Positions 32,217 through 44,093 are shown, counted from the stretch's first letter. The stretch: 64,000 nt of DNA from Smallanthus sonchifolius (GCA_023525975.1 CM042030.1:29320350-29384349); one strand, 5' to 3'. Translations and numbers: made by a program. The notes: a model not told the origin generated them from the letters alone.

Positions 32217-34913
32217 TTGGCTCCGTCAGAAATGAAAGAATTAATGTCCCAACTTGAAGAATTAACAGAGAAAGGATTTATCAGACCGAGCATCTCACCA
32301 TGGGGCGCTCCGGTATTATTTGTAAAGAAAAAGGACGGCAGCATGCGCATGTGCATCGACTACCGTGAATTGAACAAGAGAACAGTAAAGAACAAATACC
32401 CACTGCCTAGAATAGACGACCTCTTTGATCAATTACAAGGCGCGAGTTGGTTCTCAAAGATTGATCTCAGGTCGGGTTACCATCAATTGAAAGTAAGAGA
32501 GGAAGATGTACCGAAAACTGCGTTTCGTACGCGTTATGGGCATTATGAATTTCTCGTGATGTCCTTCGGATTAACTAACGCACCAGCAGCATTTATGGAT
32601 TTAATGAACAGAGTATGCCGACCCATGTTGGATCGATCAGTAATAGTTTTTATAGATGACATCCTCATATATTCAAAGAATGAAGGTGATCACCACTGTC
32701 ACCTAAGAGAAGTATTGGAGGTGCTAAAGCAGGAAAAGTTGTACGCAAAATTCTCCAAATGCGCGTTCTGGCTTAGGGAAGTCCAATTCCTAGGTCATGT
32801 AATAAACCCAAACGGCATCATGGTGGATCCTGCAAAGATCGAGACAGTAAAGGAATGGAACATCCCAAAGACACCAACAGAGATACGAAGCTTTCTAGAG
32901 TTGGCAGGCTACTATCGAAGGTTCATCCAAGATTTCTCAAGAATTGCCTCGCCGCTAACCAAACTGACACGGAAGGAAGTAAAGTATGAATGGGGTCCAA
33001 CCCAAAACAACGCGTTTGAGGAACTTAAGACACGATTAACTCAAGCTCCAGTATTAACACTACCTGAGGGAAATGAAGACTTAGTAGTCTACTCTGACGC
33101 TTCAGGGCAAGGTTTAGGGTGCGTACTCATGCAACGAGGAAAGGTAATTGCTTATGCATCGCGGCAACTAAAGGTTCATGAAGTTAACTACCCAACACAT
33201 GATCTAGAATTAGCAGCAGTAGTTTTCGCGTTGAAAATATGGAGACACTACTTGTATGGAGTTAAATGCACCATCTACTCCGATCACAAAAGCTTGAAAT
33301 ATTTTTTCGAACAAAAGGAACTAAACATGAGGCAAAGAAGATGGTTAGAGCTACTGAAAGACTATGACTGTGAGATATTGTACCATCCAGGCAAGGCAAA
33401 CGTAGTGGCTGACGCTTTAAGTAGAAAGGAAGAATCGGCACCTATCCGGATCAAAGCGTGTCAGTTAATTATAACGCCAGACTTAATGGGTGAAATATCA
33501 AAGGCACAAGATGAAGCATTGTTAGAAAGAAATATGAAACGGGAAAGAATAGTAGGACAACAAGGGAACTTAGATGCGAATGCATACGGAGTACGAACTA
33601 GGTTTGGCCGGATGTGGATACCTAAGATTGGTGAGCTTAGAGCCAAAATACTCGATGAGGCCCATAAGTCTCGCTATTCTATCCACCCCGGGACAAACAA
33701 AATGTATCAAGACTTGAAGAAAGAATACTGGTGGCCTGGCATGAAGAATGATGTGACAGAATACGTGAGCAAGTGCCTAACGTGTTCTCTAGTTAAGGCC
33801 GAGCACCAGAAGCCATGCGGTAAAATGCAACCTTTGCCAATACCGGAATGGAAGTGGGAGGAGATCACGATGGACTTCATTACCAAGCTACCGCGAACAG
33901 CTAAAGGCAATGATACCATTTGGGTGATCGTCGACCGCTTGACAAAGAGTGCTCACTTCTTGCCAATACGAGAAACTTCTTCTTCTGAAAAGCTAGCAGA
34001 AGTATTTATCAAGGAAATTGTGAGCAGACATGGTATGCCGCTGTCGATTGTGTCTGACAGGGATACTAGATTCACGTCAAGGTTTTGGAAGAAATTCAAT
34101 GAAGCAATGGGCACTAGACTGAACATCAGCACCGCTTACCACCCCCAAACCGATGGACAATCGGAAAGGACCATTCAGACCTTGGAGGACATGCTCCGGG
34201 CCTGTATCATTGACTTCGGTGGGAGTTGGGACAGCCATCTACCATTGGCAGAATTTTCATATAACAACAGCTATCACTCGACTATTGGCATGCCGCCATT
34301 TGAAATGTTGTATGGGAGGAAATGTAGGACCCCGGTTTGTTGGGGGGAAATTGGACAGAAGGATTTTGCAAGTCTCGAAGTGGTCAAAGCTACTTCTGAG
34401 AAATTTGATCAAATCAAGGCTCGTATGAAAGCCGCAAAAGACAGACAGAAATCATACGCGGATAAGAGAAGGAGGGATTTAGAGTTTCAAGTAGGGGACA
34501 TGGTACTGTTGAAAGTATCACCGTGGAAAGGAATCATTCGATTCAGAAAGCGTGGCAAACTAAGTCCAAGGTTTGTCGGACCTTTCAAGATTGTAGCAAG
34601 AGTGGGTCAAGTTGCTTACAGACTCGACCTACCCGTCGAGCTTAGTGGAATACACCCTACGTTCCACGTGTCGCACTTACGCAAGTGCCTAGCTGACGAC
34701 ACAGCTCACATACCTTACGACGAGATCGAAGTGGATAACAGTCTAAATTATGTAGAGGAACCAATAGCCATTCTTGACCGAGCTGAGAAACGATTACGCA
34801 ATAAGTCGATTCCTTTAGTCAAAATACAATGGAAACACAGAAAGGGGTCTGAGGCTACTTGGGAGAAAGAAGACGAGATGAAGGAACTGTATCCCCAGTT
34901 GTTTAACGTGTAA
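32217..34913 (+). CDS. pol: G1 reverse transcriptase, RNase H, integrase, chromodomain
   Basis: 898 codons in frame with the gag-protease ORF. RT spans about residues 30-210 with the catalytic FIDDILIYS near 147. RNase H begins near 290 (VVYSDASGQGLGCVL) with DHKSLKYF and the ADALSR end. Integrase follows: HHCC finger near 480-530 (SIHPGTNKMYQDL, CLTCSLVKA), catalytic residues in MDFITKLP (about 550), VSDRDTRF (about 611) and QSERT (about 648), then the GPFKIVARVGQVAYRL block. A chromodomain-like end (IQWKHRKGSEATWEKEDEM) can direct insertion to marked chromatin in chromoviruses. No frameshift or stop inside. The start at 32217 is only the first codon after the TGA; the protein would normally be part of a longer polyprotein, so this copy may express pol poorly. 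Confidence 0.93.
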   Translation: MAPSEMKELMSQLEELTEKGFIRPSISPWGAPVLFVKKKDGSMRMCIDYRELNKRTVKNKYPLPRIDDLFDQLQGASWFSKIDLRSGYHQLKVREEDVPKTAFRTRYGHYEFLVMSFGLTNAPAAFMDLMNRVCRPMLDRSVIVFIDDILIYSKNEGDHHCHLREVLEVLKQEKLYAKFSKCAFWLREVQFLGHVINPNGIMVDPAKIETVKEWNIPKTPTEIRSFLELAGYYRRFIQDFSRIASPLTKLTRKEVKYEWGPTQNNAFEELKTRLTQAPVLTLPEGNEDLVVYSDASGQGLGCVLMQRGKVIAYASRQLKVHEVNYPTHDLELAAVVFALKIWRHYLYGVKCTIYSDHKSLKYFFEQKELNMRQRRWLELLKDYDCEILYHPGKANVVADALSRKEESAPIRIKACQLIITPDLMGEISKAQDEALLERNMKRERIVGQQGNLDANAYGVRTRFGRMWIPKIGELRAKILDEAHKSRYSIHPGTNKMYQDLKKEYWWPGMKNDVTEYVSKCLTCSLVKAEHQKPCGKMQPLPIPEWKWEEITMDFITKLPRTAKGNDTIWVIVDRLTKSAHFLPIRETSSSEKLAEVFIKEIVSRHGMPLSIVSDRDTRFTSRFWKKFNEAMGTRLNISTAYHPQTDGQSERTIQTLEDMLRACIIDFGGSWDSHLPLAEFSYNNSYHSTIGMPPFEMLYGRKCRTPVCWGEIGQKDFASLEVVKATSEKFDQIKARMKAAKDRQKSYADKRRRDLEFQVGDMVLLKVSPWKGIIRFRKRGKLSPRFVGPFKIVARVGQVAYRLDLPVELSGIHPTFHVSHLRKCLADDTAHIPYDEIEVDNSLNYVEEPIAILDRAEKRLRNKSIPLVKIQWKHRKGSEATWEKEDEMKELYPQLFNV

Positions 34914-34938
34914 CAGGTTTCGAGGACGAAACCTCATT

Positions 34939-34952
34939 AAGGAGGGTAGACT
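34939..34952 (+). other. Polypurine tract of G1
   Basis: AAGGAGGGTAGACT just before the right LTR, plus-strand primer site. Confidence 0.85.
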
Positions 34953-37044
34953 TGTAACATCCCAAATAATGACAAGACAAATAGAAAAGGGAAATAAAGT
35001 GGGCTTGGCCAAAATTTCGGCCCATGGGCCGAAAAGAAAAGGGGGAAACCCCATTACAAAACAGCAGCTTCAACCCAAACCCCTCTCATTTCATCTTCCT
35101 GCGCAAGAATACTAGAGAGAGAGAGAGAGAGCGATCGACTTGTGAAGAAAACCGCAAGGAGAAGACTCAAGGGCTCGGGAATCATCCGACTCCACCATTT
35201 CAACGCATAGCAACAGAAATCGGGCCTGTTGAGGTAAGCATCGCCTCTGATTATGAGTCTTTGCATGTCTCGAGTTTAAATCAAATAAAGATACGATTTT
35301 TGCATACGAAACTTGAAACAAATCACGTATTTGAACTCAAGAACGATAAAGGAAGGTGTTTAACGTAAAATGCTCAAGGTTTAATCGATTGGAAATAAGT
35401 TGGCTGGAGCAAGGTTCTGGTCAGGGAAGATGCAGACCCATGACTCGAAACTATAGTTTCGATACATACAGACCCGTCGAAACTACTCTAGTTTCGATAG
35501 TCATGTTTGACTCGAAACTATCTAGTTTCGATAGCAGCCAATGACTCGAAACTACCATAGTTTCGATAGGAACTCAGGACTCGAAACTACCTAGTTTCGA
35601 GTGTCACCTTGAACCTAAACTAAGATTTTTCATAAGTTAATGACTCGAAACTACCATAGTTTCGATAGGATCTCATGACTCGAAACTACCTAGTTTCGAT
35701 AGAAGGATTATGACTCGAAACTACCTAGTTTCGAGTGTAAGACCATAGCTCGAAACTACCATAGTTTCGATGCGACCCACCTCCCGAAACTACTGAGTTC
35801 AAGAATAGTAATGTCTAGTGTCATTTAGGAGCCCTACCTTATATGTATGACCTTATTATACAGATTGTGGGTGACCTTAGTGACGTTTCGAAACCAGCTA
35901 TTATACTTCAGGGACCCGCCTATCAGGTGAGTTCTATGTGCCCCTTCTATGTTATGTGCAAATGTTTTCAAATGTTTTGGGGCTGAGATGTATACACTAA
36001 GTGAATAAATGTTATGAATGCCAATGTGATCATATGTGATACTTATATATATATGAATGTTAATATGATCATACGTAAAATAATGATGAACAAGAATGAA
36101 ACGAATGTATACAAAGAATGAATGAACGAACGACATAACGAAAAAGAAGAAAATCTTGCTTTATATTTTATATATTGCTTGTTACGAATGCATGTAAATG
36201 TATGGACGCTTCGATGATAACGGCTACTTCGGTAGACGGACGACCTCGTGACTATTTTGCAATCGGGACAAACACGTTCCTTCATTAGCTAGGACGTGTG
36301 AAAGGCACTAATGGACGGTCGAAGCAATTGCCTTATCAATGATAAGTAGAACGGTTGCATATATAATAGTTCACGAGGGAAACGGATGCCTTAGGGCAGA
36401 CGGGCGAATATGACGGACTACGACGGTAGTACGGTTAAGACGGACGGCCGAAGGTTTGCCGGACGGTATAGCATAACAGATGGCCGAAGGTTTGCCGGAT
36501 GTTGTGGAGGACGGACTACGACGGTAGGACGGGCGTATTGTCTTCGTGACTTACGCATAAATGAATGTTGGCTGATCACTCTTATGAGTACGACCAATAA
36601 ATGTTAATGAAAGTAAAGGTGAATGCATATTTATGTGCTCACATACGAATGATAAAAGAAAGCAAAGGATATGTAAATGTGTATTTATATTTATATATTT
36701 ATACGTAAGTATTTATAAATGGATAATGTTAATACCTAAATGTTTTTAACTAGAACTCACCAGCGTTAGCTGACTTTTAGTATACATTTCAGGTAAAAAG
36801 AAGAAAGGTCGTGCATTGGAGTGAAGGCTATCCCGATCAAGGGCTGACATCCCATCCACTTTAATTTTTGTTAAAGCAATGTGTTATGTTTAAATGATTA
36901 AGACTTCCGCTGTTATGGCTATGTAATCGAATGATGTAAGCTCACGCTACGTTTAGAAAGTATTCAATGTAATTATTCAGTATCTATGGCTATGTTTATG
37001 AGTAAATCCAACGAGTGAGGTCACCCGGTAAAAGGGGCCTTACA
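34953..37044 (+). repeat. G1 right LTR
   Basis: 2092 bp, almost identical to 27898-29989, followed by CCTGC. Palindrome array at 35441-35800 has the same number of units as the left LTR. Confidence 0.95.
35441..35800. repeat. G1 palindrome array, right LTR
   Basis: Copy of the array at 28386-28745, units CTCGAAACTA..TAGTTTCGAG/T, with no differences seen in the arms. Confidence 0.92.
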
Positions 37045-37049
37045 CCTGC

Positions 37050-37262
37050 CAATCAAGGAGACAGATAAAACTAAGAAGCGTGCAAGGCTAAATATTAAGG
37101 AAATTGGGGCTAGGCGTGGTACGCCAGTTTCCATTATCTCTAGTAGGGACAGTCGATTCGTGTCAAGAATCTAGCAGTCAGTATTCGAAACCAAGGCGAA
37201 TACTTCTCTGACTATTGATATTAGCTGTGCAAGAACCCCTTATTTGATTAACCTCAATATGA
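37050..37262 (+). pseudogene. Plus-strand Gypsy integrase debris G5, right piece
   Basis: Directly continues 27897 once G1 is removed: the LTKSAHSLP block runs into a degenerate linker, then RRGTPVSIISSRDSRF (second catalytic Asp of the integrase) and a stop. Degenerate afterwards. Confidence 0.7.
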
Positions 37263-39452
37263 TGGAGTTATGTGATACTCATTCCTGATAATGAAAGAAA
37301 TAGTGCCTGAGAATCTTGAGTGTATGCTGACACATACTCTCTATTCATCTACGCACTATGATACACAATAGCCCGATCTCTATAGATCTTAGAAAAGAAT
37401 TACTCGACGAGATGTTCAAGTTTTAGTTGAAGATCGTGTAGTAATGATACAATATGGAAACGGAACTTTATGTTTGTCCCTTTTATGTTTTTCGAAAGCA
37501 TTTTCTCGGACTAAGACTTTATTCTTATTTCAGGTTTTGTGTTATCTAGGATCTTCCATTAAAATGGGTCATAATGGATTTAATATTTCGAAGTTCCCTA
37601 TGTGCTCTTACTAGCAAAGTTCGAGTCTAATCACCACTTTACCCTTTGCTTGTACCACCTTTTCGAGGCAGACCAGCCTCTGGGTTGTAACTTCCTGATA
37701 TGTAAACTCATGGCTTGACCACCATACTCTCAAAGTATGTAAGCCATACGAAGTTCTATGTTTGTTTGGAATATTCACATTCCGTTTAGGTGAGGAAATG
37801 AACAGCGATACTGTGAGAATGGTCTCATCGAATTAGTGTTTTCCCCAAAATGGTCTATGGGTTTGTCTACCCATTAAGTTGGTAGAAAGGGTTGATGGCC
37901 AACTACTAGTCATACAGTGTGTCTGCACTTCCCTGGCGTTCGAATGGTACTTTGGTGACTTACCATTATGTATTCCACTCTTACCGGTCTTAGCCTGAAG
38001 TCCTTAGTACAAGGACTCAGGTCATAACATTGAGGTAATGAGTGTTAAACATCAAAATTTTGTATTTTTCCTGAGCCTGCGTTAAGAAGTCATTTCCTAA
38101 CAATAGATGCTTTAGAGGTCCTTATTTATAGAAAACTGGGTGTGAGAGAGGTGAAAACTAGGATCCATTCAACAAGATGATATTTGGGAAAGTGTGGGTA
38201 CAAAGGGTATCAAACTATCCTTCTCGAATCCTTGTGGACAGTGGCCTGTTGTGAAAAACTCATGCTTGCGTCCCATATGCATATCATGAGCTAATGAGAT
38301 TAGCAAGAAATTCAGCGTTTGGGACTCCTTTAAGAGTTTTATACGTCGTCCTTCTGTTATTGCGACAATAGTCGTTAGTCCACACTTAGGTTTCTTTGGC
38401 ATTCGCTCGAGAATAAATCACAACTTATTCATTACCGAAAGAATAGTCAGACTTAAAGGTGTAATGAATGTCAAAGGTTGTGAGAGTAACCCTGTTTGAC
38501 CAATATCCTGAAATGTCAGATTATCTACATGTCTCATGTCGAGCTTCAACAATATCCCATAGGTGCCATGTGTATGCGGGTAAGAATAATCTTCTGACCC
38601 ATTACTGAAGTTAGTGCATAGAACTCCTGGCGTAACTTTCAAGCAATTGTGAGACTAAACTGTATGATGGATCCTGAGATTACGCTATAATCTCCCACAA
38701 TAATTGTGCAATTATTGTAAGTGTTAGTTGTGGTAACGCTCAATTTGAAGCCTTCCTGACAAGTAGAATCTCAAAGAATGAATGTGCGAATTCCTTCGTT
38801 GTTCAGGACTCACTAAGGATTGGTTGAATTCAATTTGAATTTCTCTCGTTCCTCCAAAACTAGGAGAATGCTTTATGGACACCTAATTGAGAACTCTGAT
38901 TTGTTAAGATTCAATCCTTAATCAAGTGACCGAGAACATGGGTTGATCATTAGCTTGGACAACAAGACTCACTAAAGTTCCCATGCACTACAAATTATAA
39001 TTACATGTGCACCCGTAATGATAATTTACTTTGCATGATTGCTGTAGTGTTCCCTCTATCCCCAGCTTTTAAATCAATGGGATTTGAATGTTCATTAGAT
39101 CGTGTTTGCACCCTTGTGCAGGAGTGTGTATTGTTCTATCGGATTACTCTTAATTATATGTACCAATACTCATGAATCTGCCGAATATGGTTGTTGCCAG
39201 ATAAGGGTTAATGGTAGAGAGGCACCACTAGTGTGTCTCAAGAATAAAATGTGTATGTAAGCCAGGCACTACGTGTAGGGCAAAGATCCTCAAATGAGTG
39301 TCGAGCAACTCATGCTCCAAGTCTGTATGTACGTATGGATCCACATGATCCTGATGAATGTCTTGGTCTCCTGACCCTTGGGGTTCTCTCCCCTTTAGTC
39401 CTGCTTATCCACCTCGGATTCCCTTCTGTCTGGGCAATCCTGTCTGCCATAT
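37263..39452. other. Unassigned 2.2 kb inside G0
   Basis: No ORF over 80 codons and no domain recognised in any frame. Position between integrase debris and the G0 leader suggests decayed gag-pol or leader sequence of G0 or G5, but I cannot demonstrate it. Short ORFs such as 39251-39493 are not supported. Confidence 0.3.
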
Positions 39453-40250
39453 CTCATGGCGAAAGTCTAGGCATCCGATCCGACAACTTATGAAGGAGAG
39501 TATTTACACCGCACATATGTCAAAAATAAAGCTGCCTCCACGGCTGGAGTAGTTGTAGGTGTGGTGCAGGTATCGGTACAGGTCCTGGTACGGGTTCAAC
39601 CTGTTGTGTTTCAAAGATCGGTAACTGGCGATTACTACCGTCGTCGCCCAAGCTCAGCTCATAACTCGATCTTCTAGGGTTGTAGTGTACTGAGTACCCG
39701 TTATCCTTAATTAGTAATCCGAACAGAAACACTTCGTTGAAAAACGTTGTATGTGTTTATTATTTCTACGTCGTTGTTCGTGTTAAGTGTTAGTTACATG
39801 TGCCATGTAATTGTATTATCCATTAGTGTAGCTAATGATACCCTAGTGTAACTCATGGCGAAAGTCTAGGCATCCGATCCGGCAACTTATGAAGGAGAGT
39901 ATTTACACCGCACATATATAAAAAAGAAAGCTGCCTCCACGGCTGGAGTAGTTGTAGGTGTGGTGCAGGTATCGGTACAGGTCCTGGTACGGGTTCAGCC
40001 TGTTGTGTTTCCAAGATCGGTAACTGGCGATTACTACCGTCGTCGCCCAAGCTCAGCTCATAACTCGATCTTCTAGGGTTGTAGTGTACTGAGTACCCGT
40101 TATCCTTAATTAGTAATCCGAACAGAAACACTTTGTTGAAAAAAGTTGTATGTGTTTATTGTTTCTACGTCGTTGTTCGTATTAAGTGTTAGTTACATGT
40201 GCCATGTAATTGTATTATCCATTAGTGTAGCTAATGATACCCTAGTGTAA
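39453..40250. repeat. 399-bp tandem duplication in the G0 leader
   Basis: Two direct copies, 39453-39851 and 39852-40250, each starting CTCATGGCGAAAGTCTAGGC and ending in CCCTAGTGTAA. A few substitutions separate them, including one that lengthens a minus-strand ORF from 70 to 92 codons (39853-40131). That ORF is P/Q-rich and unrecognised. It lies within 1 kb of the G0 primer-binding site. Confidence 0.85.
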
Positions 40251-40415
40251 CTCCATACACTAATAGTCTACACAAGTTGTTCGACAACGGTTGGAATTCC
40301 CATACTCAAGTCTTAGGTGTTCTTAGTGTGATGCAAGTCTTAGAAATCTTGGTCCCTAAATGAGTCCAGTTAGAGCCTAGGTGTCACTAAGGAAACCTAA
40401 TTCGCTAAAACAATT

Positions 40416-40430
40416 GCTCTGATACCAATC
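40416..40430 (-). other. Primer-binding site of G0
   Basis: Minus strand GATTGGTATCAGAGC directly after the LTR end GGGGGTGTGACA. Shows that the G0 5' LTR lies to the right and that G0 reads leftward. Confidence 0.85.
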
Positions 40431-40620
40431 TGTCACACCCCCAAATTTATTTACTTAATAAATAAATATAGGTTGCAACGATTGGTTAATTACACGATAG
40501 CGGAAGCCGTAATAGTGATTTCTCAGACTTGATTACATATACAATTACGAAAACTAAGTAATACAATGATCTAGGTTTTTCTAGATCAACGATATACTTG
40601 AGACTTGATATTCTATGTCC
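40431..40620 (-). mobile_element. G0 5' LTR fragment
   Basis: About 190 bp matching the start of 20640-23431, with a 34-bp insertion or deletion near 40447. It breaks off at 40620, where G2 LTR sequence starts, so most of the G0 5' LTR is deleted. Confidence 0.75.
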
Positions 40621-41554
40621 GTCGATGCCTTATCTATTGCTTCAGCGTATACCGATCTGCACATAATTCGAAGTGCCGATTCTATCATTTGCATTAGTCG
40701 GTCAGAAACGTTACTAGCGACTCCTGAGAGTCGGCTGAGACAAACGCCAGCGACACTAGAGTGTCGGCCGAGATAATCGACAGGCACACCTAAGAGTCGG
40801 CTGGGAGAGTCGCCAGCCGCACTCGTAAGTGTCGCAAGAACTTGCGTTCAGGACTTCGCGTTGTGCTAGGGAGCCGACTGTTAGCGTGTCCATTAGAGGG
40901 TCGACTCTCAGAGGGCCGGCTCTCTCCATGGCTGACCCCCCTCTTCGTCTCCCTCACTTAGAGTCGGCATATTGCAGGTGCCGACTCTTGAGATTCGATT
41001 CAAGAACATCAATCATCTCCAGGTTTGATTTTAATCCAAAACCTTAACTTTTTACGTTCAAAACATTTGTCTAGCTTTCATGAAGCTAGATCTGAGCTTT
41101 AAACCTTATTTCATACGTAAAGATTCCACCTTTTTGTTTAAAAACCCCATAAACCCTAAAACCCCATTTTTGAAGAAAAACTTAGATCTGAGGTCGATCC
41201 TTACCTCAAAACTCATGATTCTCCATGTAGAAACGATCAGGGATGTTGGAAAAATGAGATGAAGCAGAAATCAGAGCTTGGATGTTGCTCCTCCAACTTT
41301 CTCTCTCTAGAACTCCAAGCTTTCTCTCTCTAGAACTCCAAGCTTTCTCTCTCTAGGTTTTGGTGAAATTTGGTGGAAATGAGGAAGAAGATGCTGAATC
41401 ATGCATTTATATGCATGTGCTACACCGGCCCATTGGAGCCGAGCCCAAGACCGCTCCCTCCCCTTTCTCTCCTTCTTTGATTAAATCCCGACCTCGTTTT
41501 CATGGACGCATCGTCTTTCGTTTTATTCTTTCTTGTTATTTTTGGGATGTTACA
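40621..41554 (-). repeat. G2 3' LTR, truncated
   Basis: Starts on the minus strand at 41554 with TGTAACATCCC, as in G1 and G3, and ends at the junction with G0 sequence. Includes repeated CTTTCTCTCTCTAGAACTCC (41285-41355) and the G2 palindrome array. Confidence 0.8.
40690..40995. repeat. G2 palindrome array
   Basis: Irregular set of palindromes: CGACACTAGAGTGTCG at 40750-40765, GACTCCTGAGAGTC at 40720-40733, CGCACTCGTAAGTGTCG at 40818, GAGTCGGC and GCCGACTC arms near 40960-40990. Family-specific and different from G1/G3. Confidence 0.75.
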
Positions 41555-41568
41555 AGTCTACCCCCCTT
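41555..41568 (-). other. Polypurine tract of G2
   Basis: Minus strand AAGGGGGGTAGACT directly before the LTR start, very like that of G1. Confidence 0.8.
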
Positions 41569-41639
41569 ATTAGGGGTTTCGTCCTCGAAACCTATTATAG
41601 GCCAAATAACCGAGGGTCAACTCCCTCATTTCTAATTCA

Positions 41640-43644
41640 GTCTCCCACGTGGGTTCAGACCCTCTTCGATGTTTCTATTGAACTTTGACCACTGGAATGA
41701 CTTTATTTCGTAATTGCTTTTCCTTTTGATCCAAGATGGCAAGGGGTTCATCGATATAGTTAAGGTTGTTATCAACCTCGATGTCAGTAAGTGGTACATG
41801 AGCTGATTCATCCGCCAAACACTTTCGCAAGTGTGATACATGGAACGTAGGATGAATCCCACTTAACTCATCAGACAACTCTAACCGATAAGCGATTTTA
41901 CCAACTCGCGCTATTATTCTGAATGGTTCGACAAATCTTGGACTTAACTTTCCCCTTTTCCTGAATCGTATGATCCCTTTCCAGGGCGATACTTTCAGCA
42001 TTACACGGTCTCCAACATTAAACTCAATAGACCTTCGCCGTTTATCCGCATAGGATTTCTGGCGATCTTGGGCGGCCTTCATTCTTGCTTTGATCTGATC
42101 AAACCGTTCTGACATTTCATGTACGACTTCCAGACTTCCTAACTCCTGTCCAATCTCACCCCAACAAACCGGGGTCCTGCATTTCCTACCATACAACATC
42201 TCATAAGGCGGCATGTTTATCGTCGAGTGATAGAAGTTGTTGTAGGAGAACTCGACCAACAGTAGATGACTGTCGCAACTACCTCTGAAGTTAATAATAC
42301 AAGCACTGAGCGTGTCCTCCAACGTTTGAATGGTACTTTCGGACTGACCATCCCTTTACGGGTGGTATGCCATGCCGATATTAAGTCTCGTGCCCATCGC
42401 TTCATGGAATCTTTTCTAGAACCTCGATGTGAATCGTGTGTCCCGGTCAGATACTATCGTTAAAGGCATCCCATGTCGTGCTACTACTTCATTAATAAAT
42501 ACTTCTTCTAACCTCTCCGACGAGAATGTCTCACGAATAGGTGGGAAATGAGCACTCTTCGTTAAACGGTCTACAATTACCCCAATGGTGTCATGACCTT
42601 TAGCTGTGCGAGGTAACTTGGTTATGAAGTCCATGGTAATGTGTTCCCACTTCTATTCTGGTATATCAAGAGGTTGAATCTTCCCATACGGTTTCTGGTG
42701 TTCAGCCTTTACTTGTGAGCAAGTCAGGCACTTGCTTACGTATTTCGTTACCTCATATTTCATCCCAGGCCACTAGTATTCTCTCTTCAGATCTTGGTAC
42801 ATTTTGTTGGTACCGGGATGGATAGAGTACCAAGACTTATGAGCCTCATCTAAGATTTTGGTTCTAAGCTCGCCACCCATAGGTATCCAGTCCCGTCCAA
42901 AACGTGTCCTAACACCAAGGGTGTTATATTCTAACTTGTCCCGTTGGCCAACCATTATCTCTTTCTTTATGATTTCTTCTTTAAGTGCTTCATCTTGAGC
43001 TTTTTCAATTTCCCTCATCACATCCGATATTAACACAAACTAGCAAGATTTCACTCTAATAGGAGTAGGCACATCCTTTCGGCTTAGAGCGTCAGCCACC
43101 ACGTTCGCCTTTCCAGGATGGTATATGATTTCACAATCGTAGTCCTTTAAAAGTTCCAACCATCGCTTCTGCCTCATATTCAGCTCCTTCTTTTCGAAGA
43201 AGTACTTCAAACTTTTGTGGTCGGAGTATATGGTAAACTTCACCCTGTATAGGTAGTGTCTCCATATTTTCAATGCAAACACGACAGCAGCAAGTTCCAA
43301 ATCGTGAGTCGGATAATTGACTTCGTGAACTTTCAACTTCCGTGATGCATACGCGATCACTCTTCCGCGTTGCATCACTACACACCCCAATCCCTGACCA
43401 GAAGCGTCAGAGTATACTACCAAGTCTTCATTACCCTTGGGGAGGGCCAAGACCGGAGCTTGGGTTAGCTTCTCCTTCAGTTCTTTAAACGCCTCTTCCT
43501 GGTCGAACCCCATTCGTACTTTACCTCCTTCCGTGTTAACTTTGTCAATGGCGAAGCTATTTTTGAGAAATTATGAATAAATCTTCTATAGTAGCCTGCC
43601 AATCCCAAGAAACTGCGGATTTCCGTTGGCGTCTTAGGAATATC
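41640..43644 (-). pseudogene. pol: G2 pol: RT end, RNase H, integrase, chromodomain, broken
   Basis: Minus-strand pieces in order: RT end and RNase H (43513-43040; YSDASGQGLGCVV, ADALSR), integrase HHCC finger (43036-42773; SIHPGTNKMYQDL), core (42634-42416; MDFITKLPRTA, VSDRDTRF) and the C-terminal part (42322-41675; EFSYNNFYHSTI, GKLSPRF, HVSHLRKCLADES). Stops and frameshifts separate them, and QSERT around the catalytic Glu is damaged near 42340. Older than G1 and G3 to judge by decay. The upstream RT codons lie beyond Copia B at 56550-56579. Confidence 0.85.
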
Positions 43645-43751
43645 TGTTAGTACATAGTTTGTAATGACAAAAGCTTTGTAATAGTTTAGATCTTATGTCT
43701 TTATGTTTTTGTATGTATTAATGTTCCAAGTGTTTTTATACGAGTTGCTAG

Positions 43752-43840
43752 AGGCGAACTTGTTAAGTTTGCCTAGTCTAACAGAGGCGAACTTGTTAAG
43801 TTCGCTTAGTCTGTTAGAGGCGAACTTGTTAAGTTCGCCT
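43752..43840. repeat. Copia B LTR palindrome array, three units
   Basis: Arms AGGCGAACTT and AAGTTCGCCT around a 3-bp centre GTT, at 43752, 43795 and 43818. Ends 16 bp before the TATA box. Confidence 0.92.
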
Positions 43841-43856
43841 AATGCAGGTCAGTAGT

Positions 43857-43867
43857 CTATATATAGA
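43857..43867 (+). promoter_or_regulatory. TATA box in Copia B left LTR
   Basis: CTATATATAGA, U3 promoter position; same motif in the right LTR at about 56314-56324. Confidence 0.7.
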
Positions 43868-44093
43868 TGTTTACAGAGTCAGTTTGTAATACAGAACAGT
43901 GATCGAACAATGAATGATAGATTGAGTCTGTAAACTCTATTGTGATTTGGAATACAAGCATGAAGTTTATATACTTGATTGTCTTTATTGTCTTTTATGA
44001 ATGCAATCGTTGATTCGTTGGATTCCGCACTCTGAGTTAACGACACGTCTTATCACGAGAATGATCTGTAGAAGTGCCATGAGGACCTACAAG

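Larger units (their letters stand above)
27898..37044 (+). mobile_element. Young Ty3/Gypsy chromovirus G1, nearly complete
   Basis: 9147 bp, LTR-gag-PR-RT-RH-INT-LTR, flanked by CCTGC at 27893-27897 and 37045-37049. Both LTRs are 2092 bp; by eye they differ at three positions (near 28079, 28377 and 29670 in the left copy), so insertion is recent. Gag-pol is one frame of about 1520 codons, split only by TGA at 32214-32216. The C-terminal chromodomain-like region and 2-kb LTRs point to the Tekay/Del chromovirus clade; the clade call is inference. It sits inside old integrase debris (G5) inside G0. Confidence 0.95.
43645..44091 (+). repeat. Copia B left LTR
   Basis: 447 bp, TGTTAGTACATAG to GGACCTACA. 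Palindrome array 43752-43840 (three units), TATA box 43857-43867. Confidence 0.93.

Noticed and set aside
37263..39452. A hidden host gene
   Set aside because: No long ORF, no exon-like series of frames and position inside a Gypsy element; left as unassigned.
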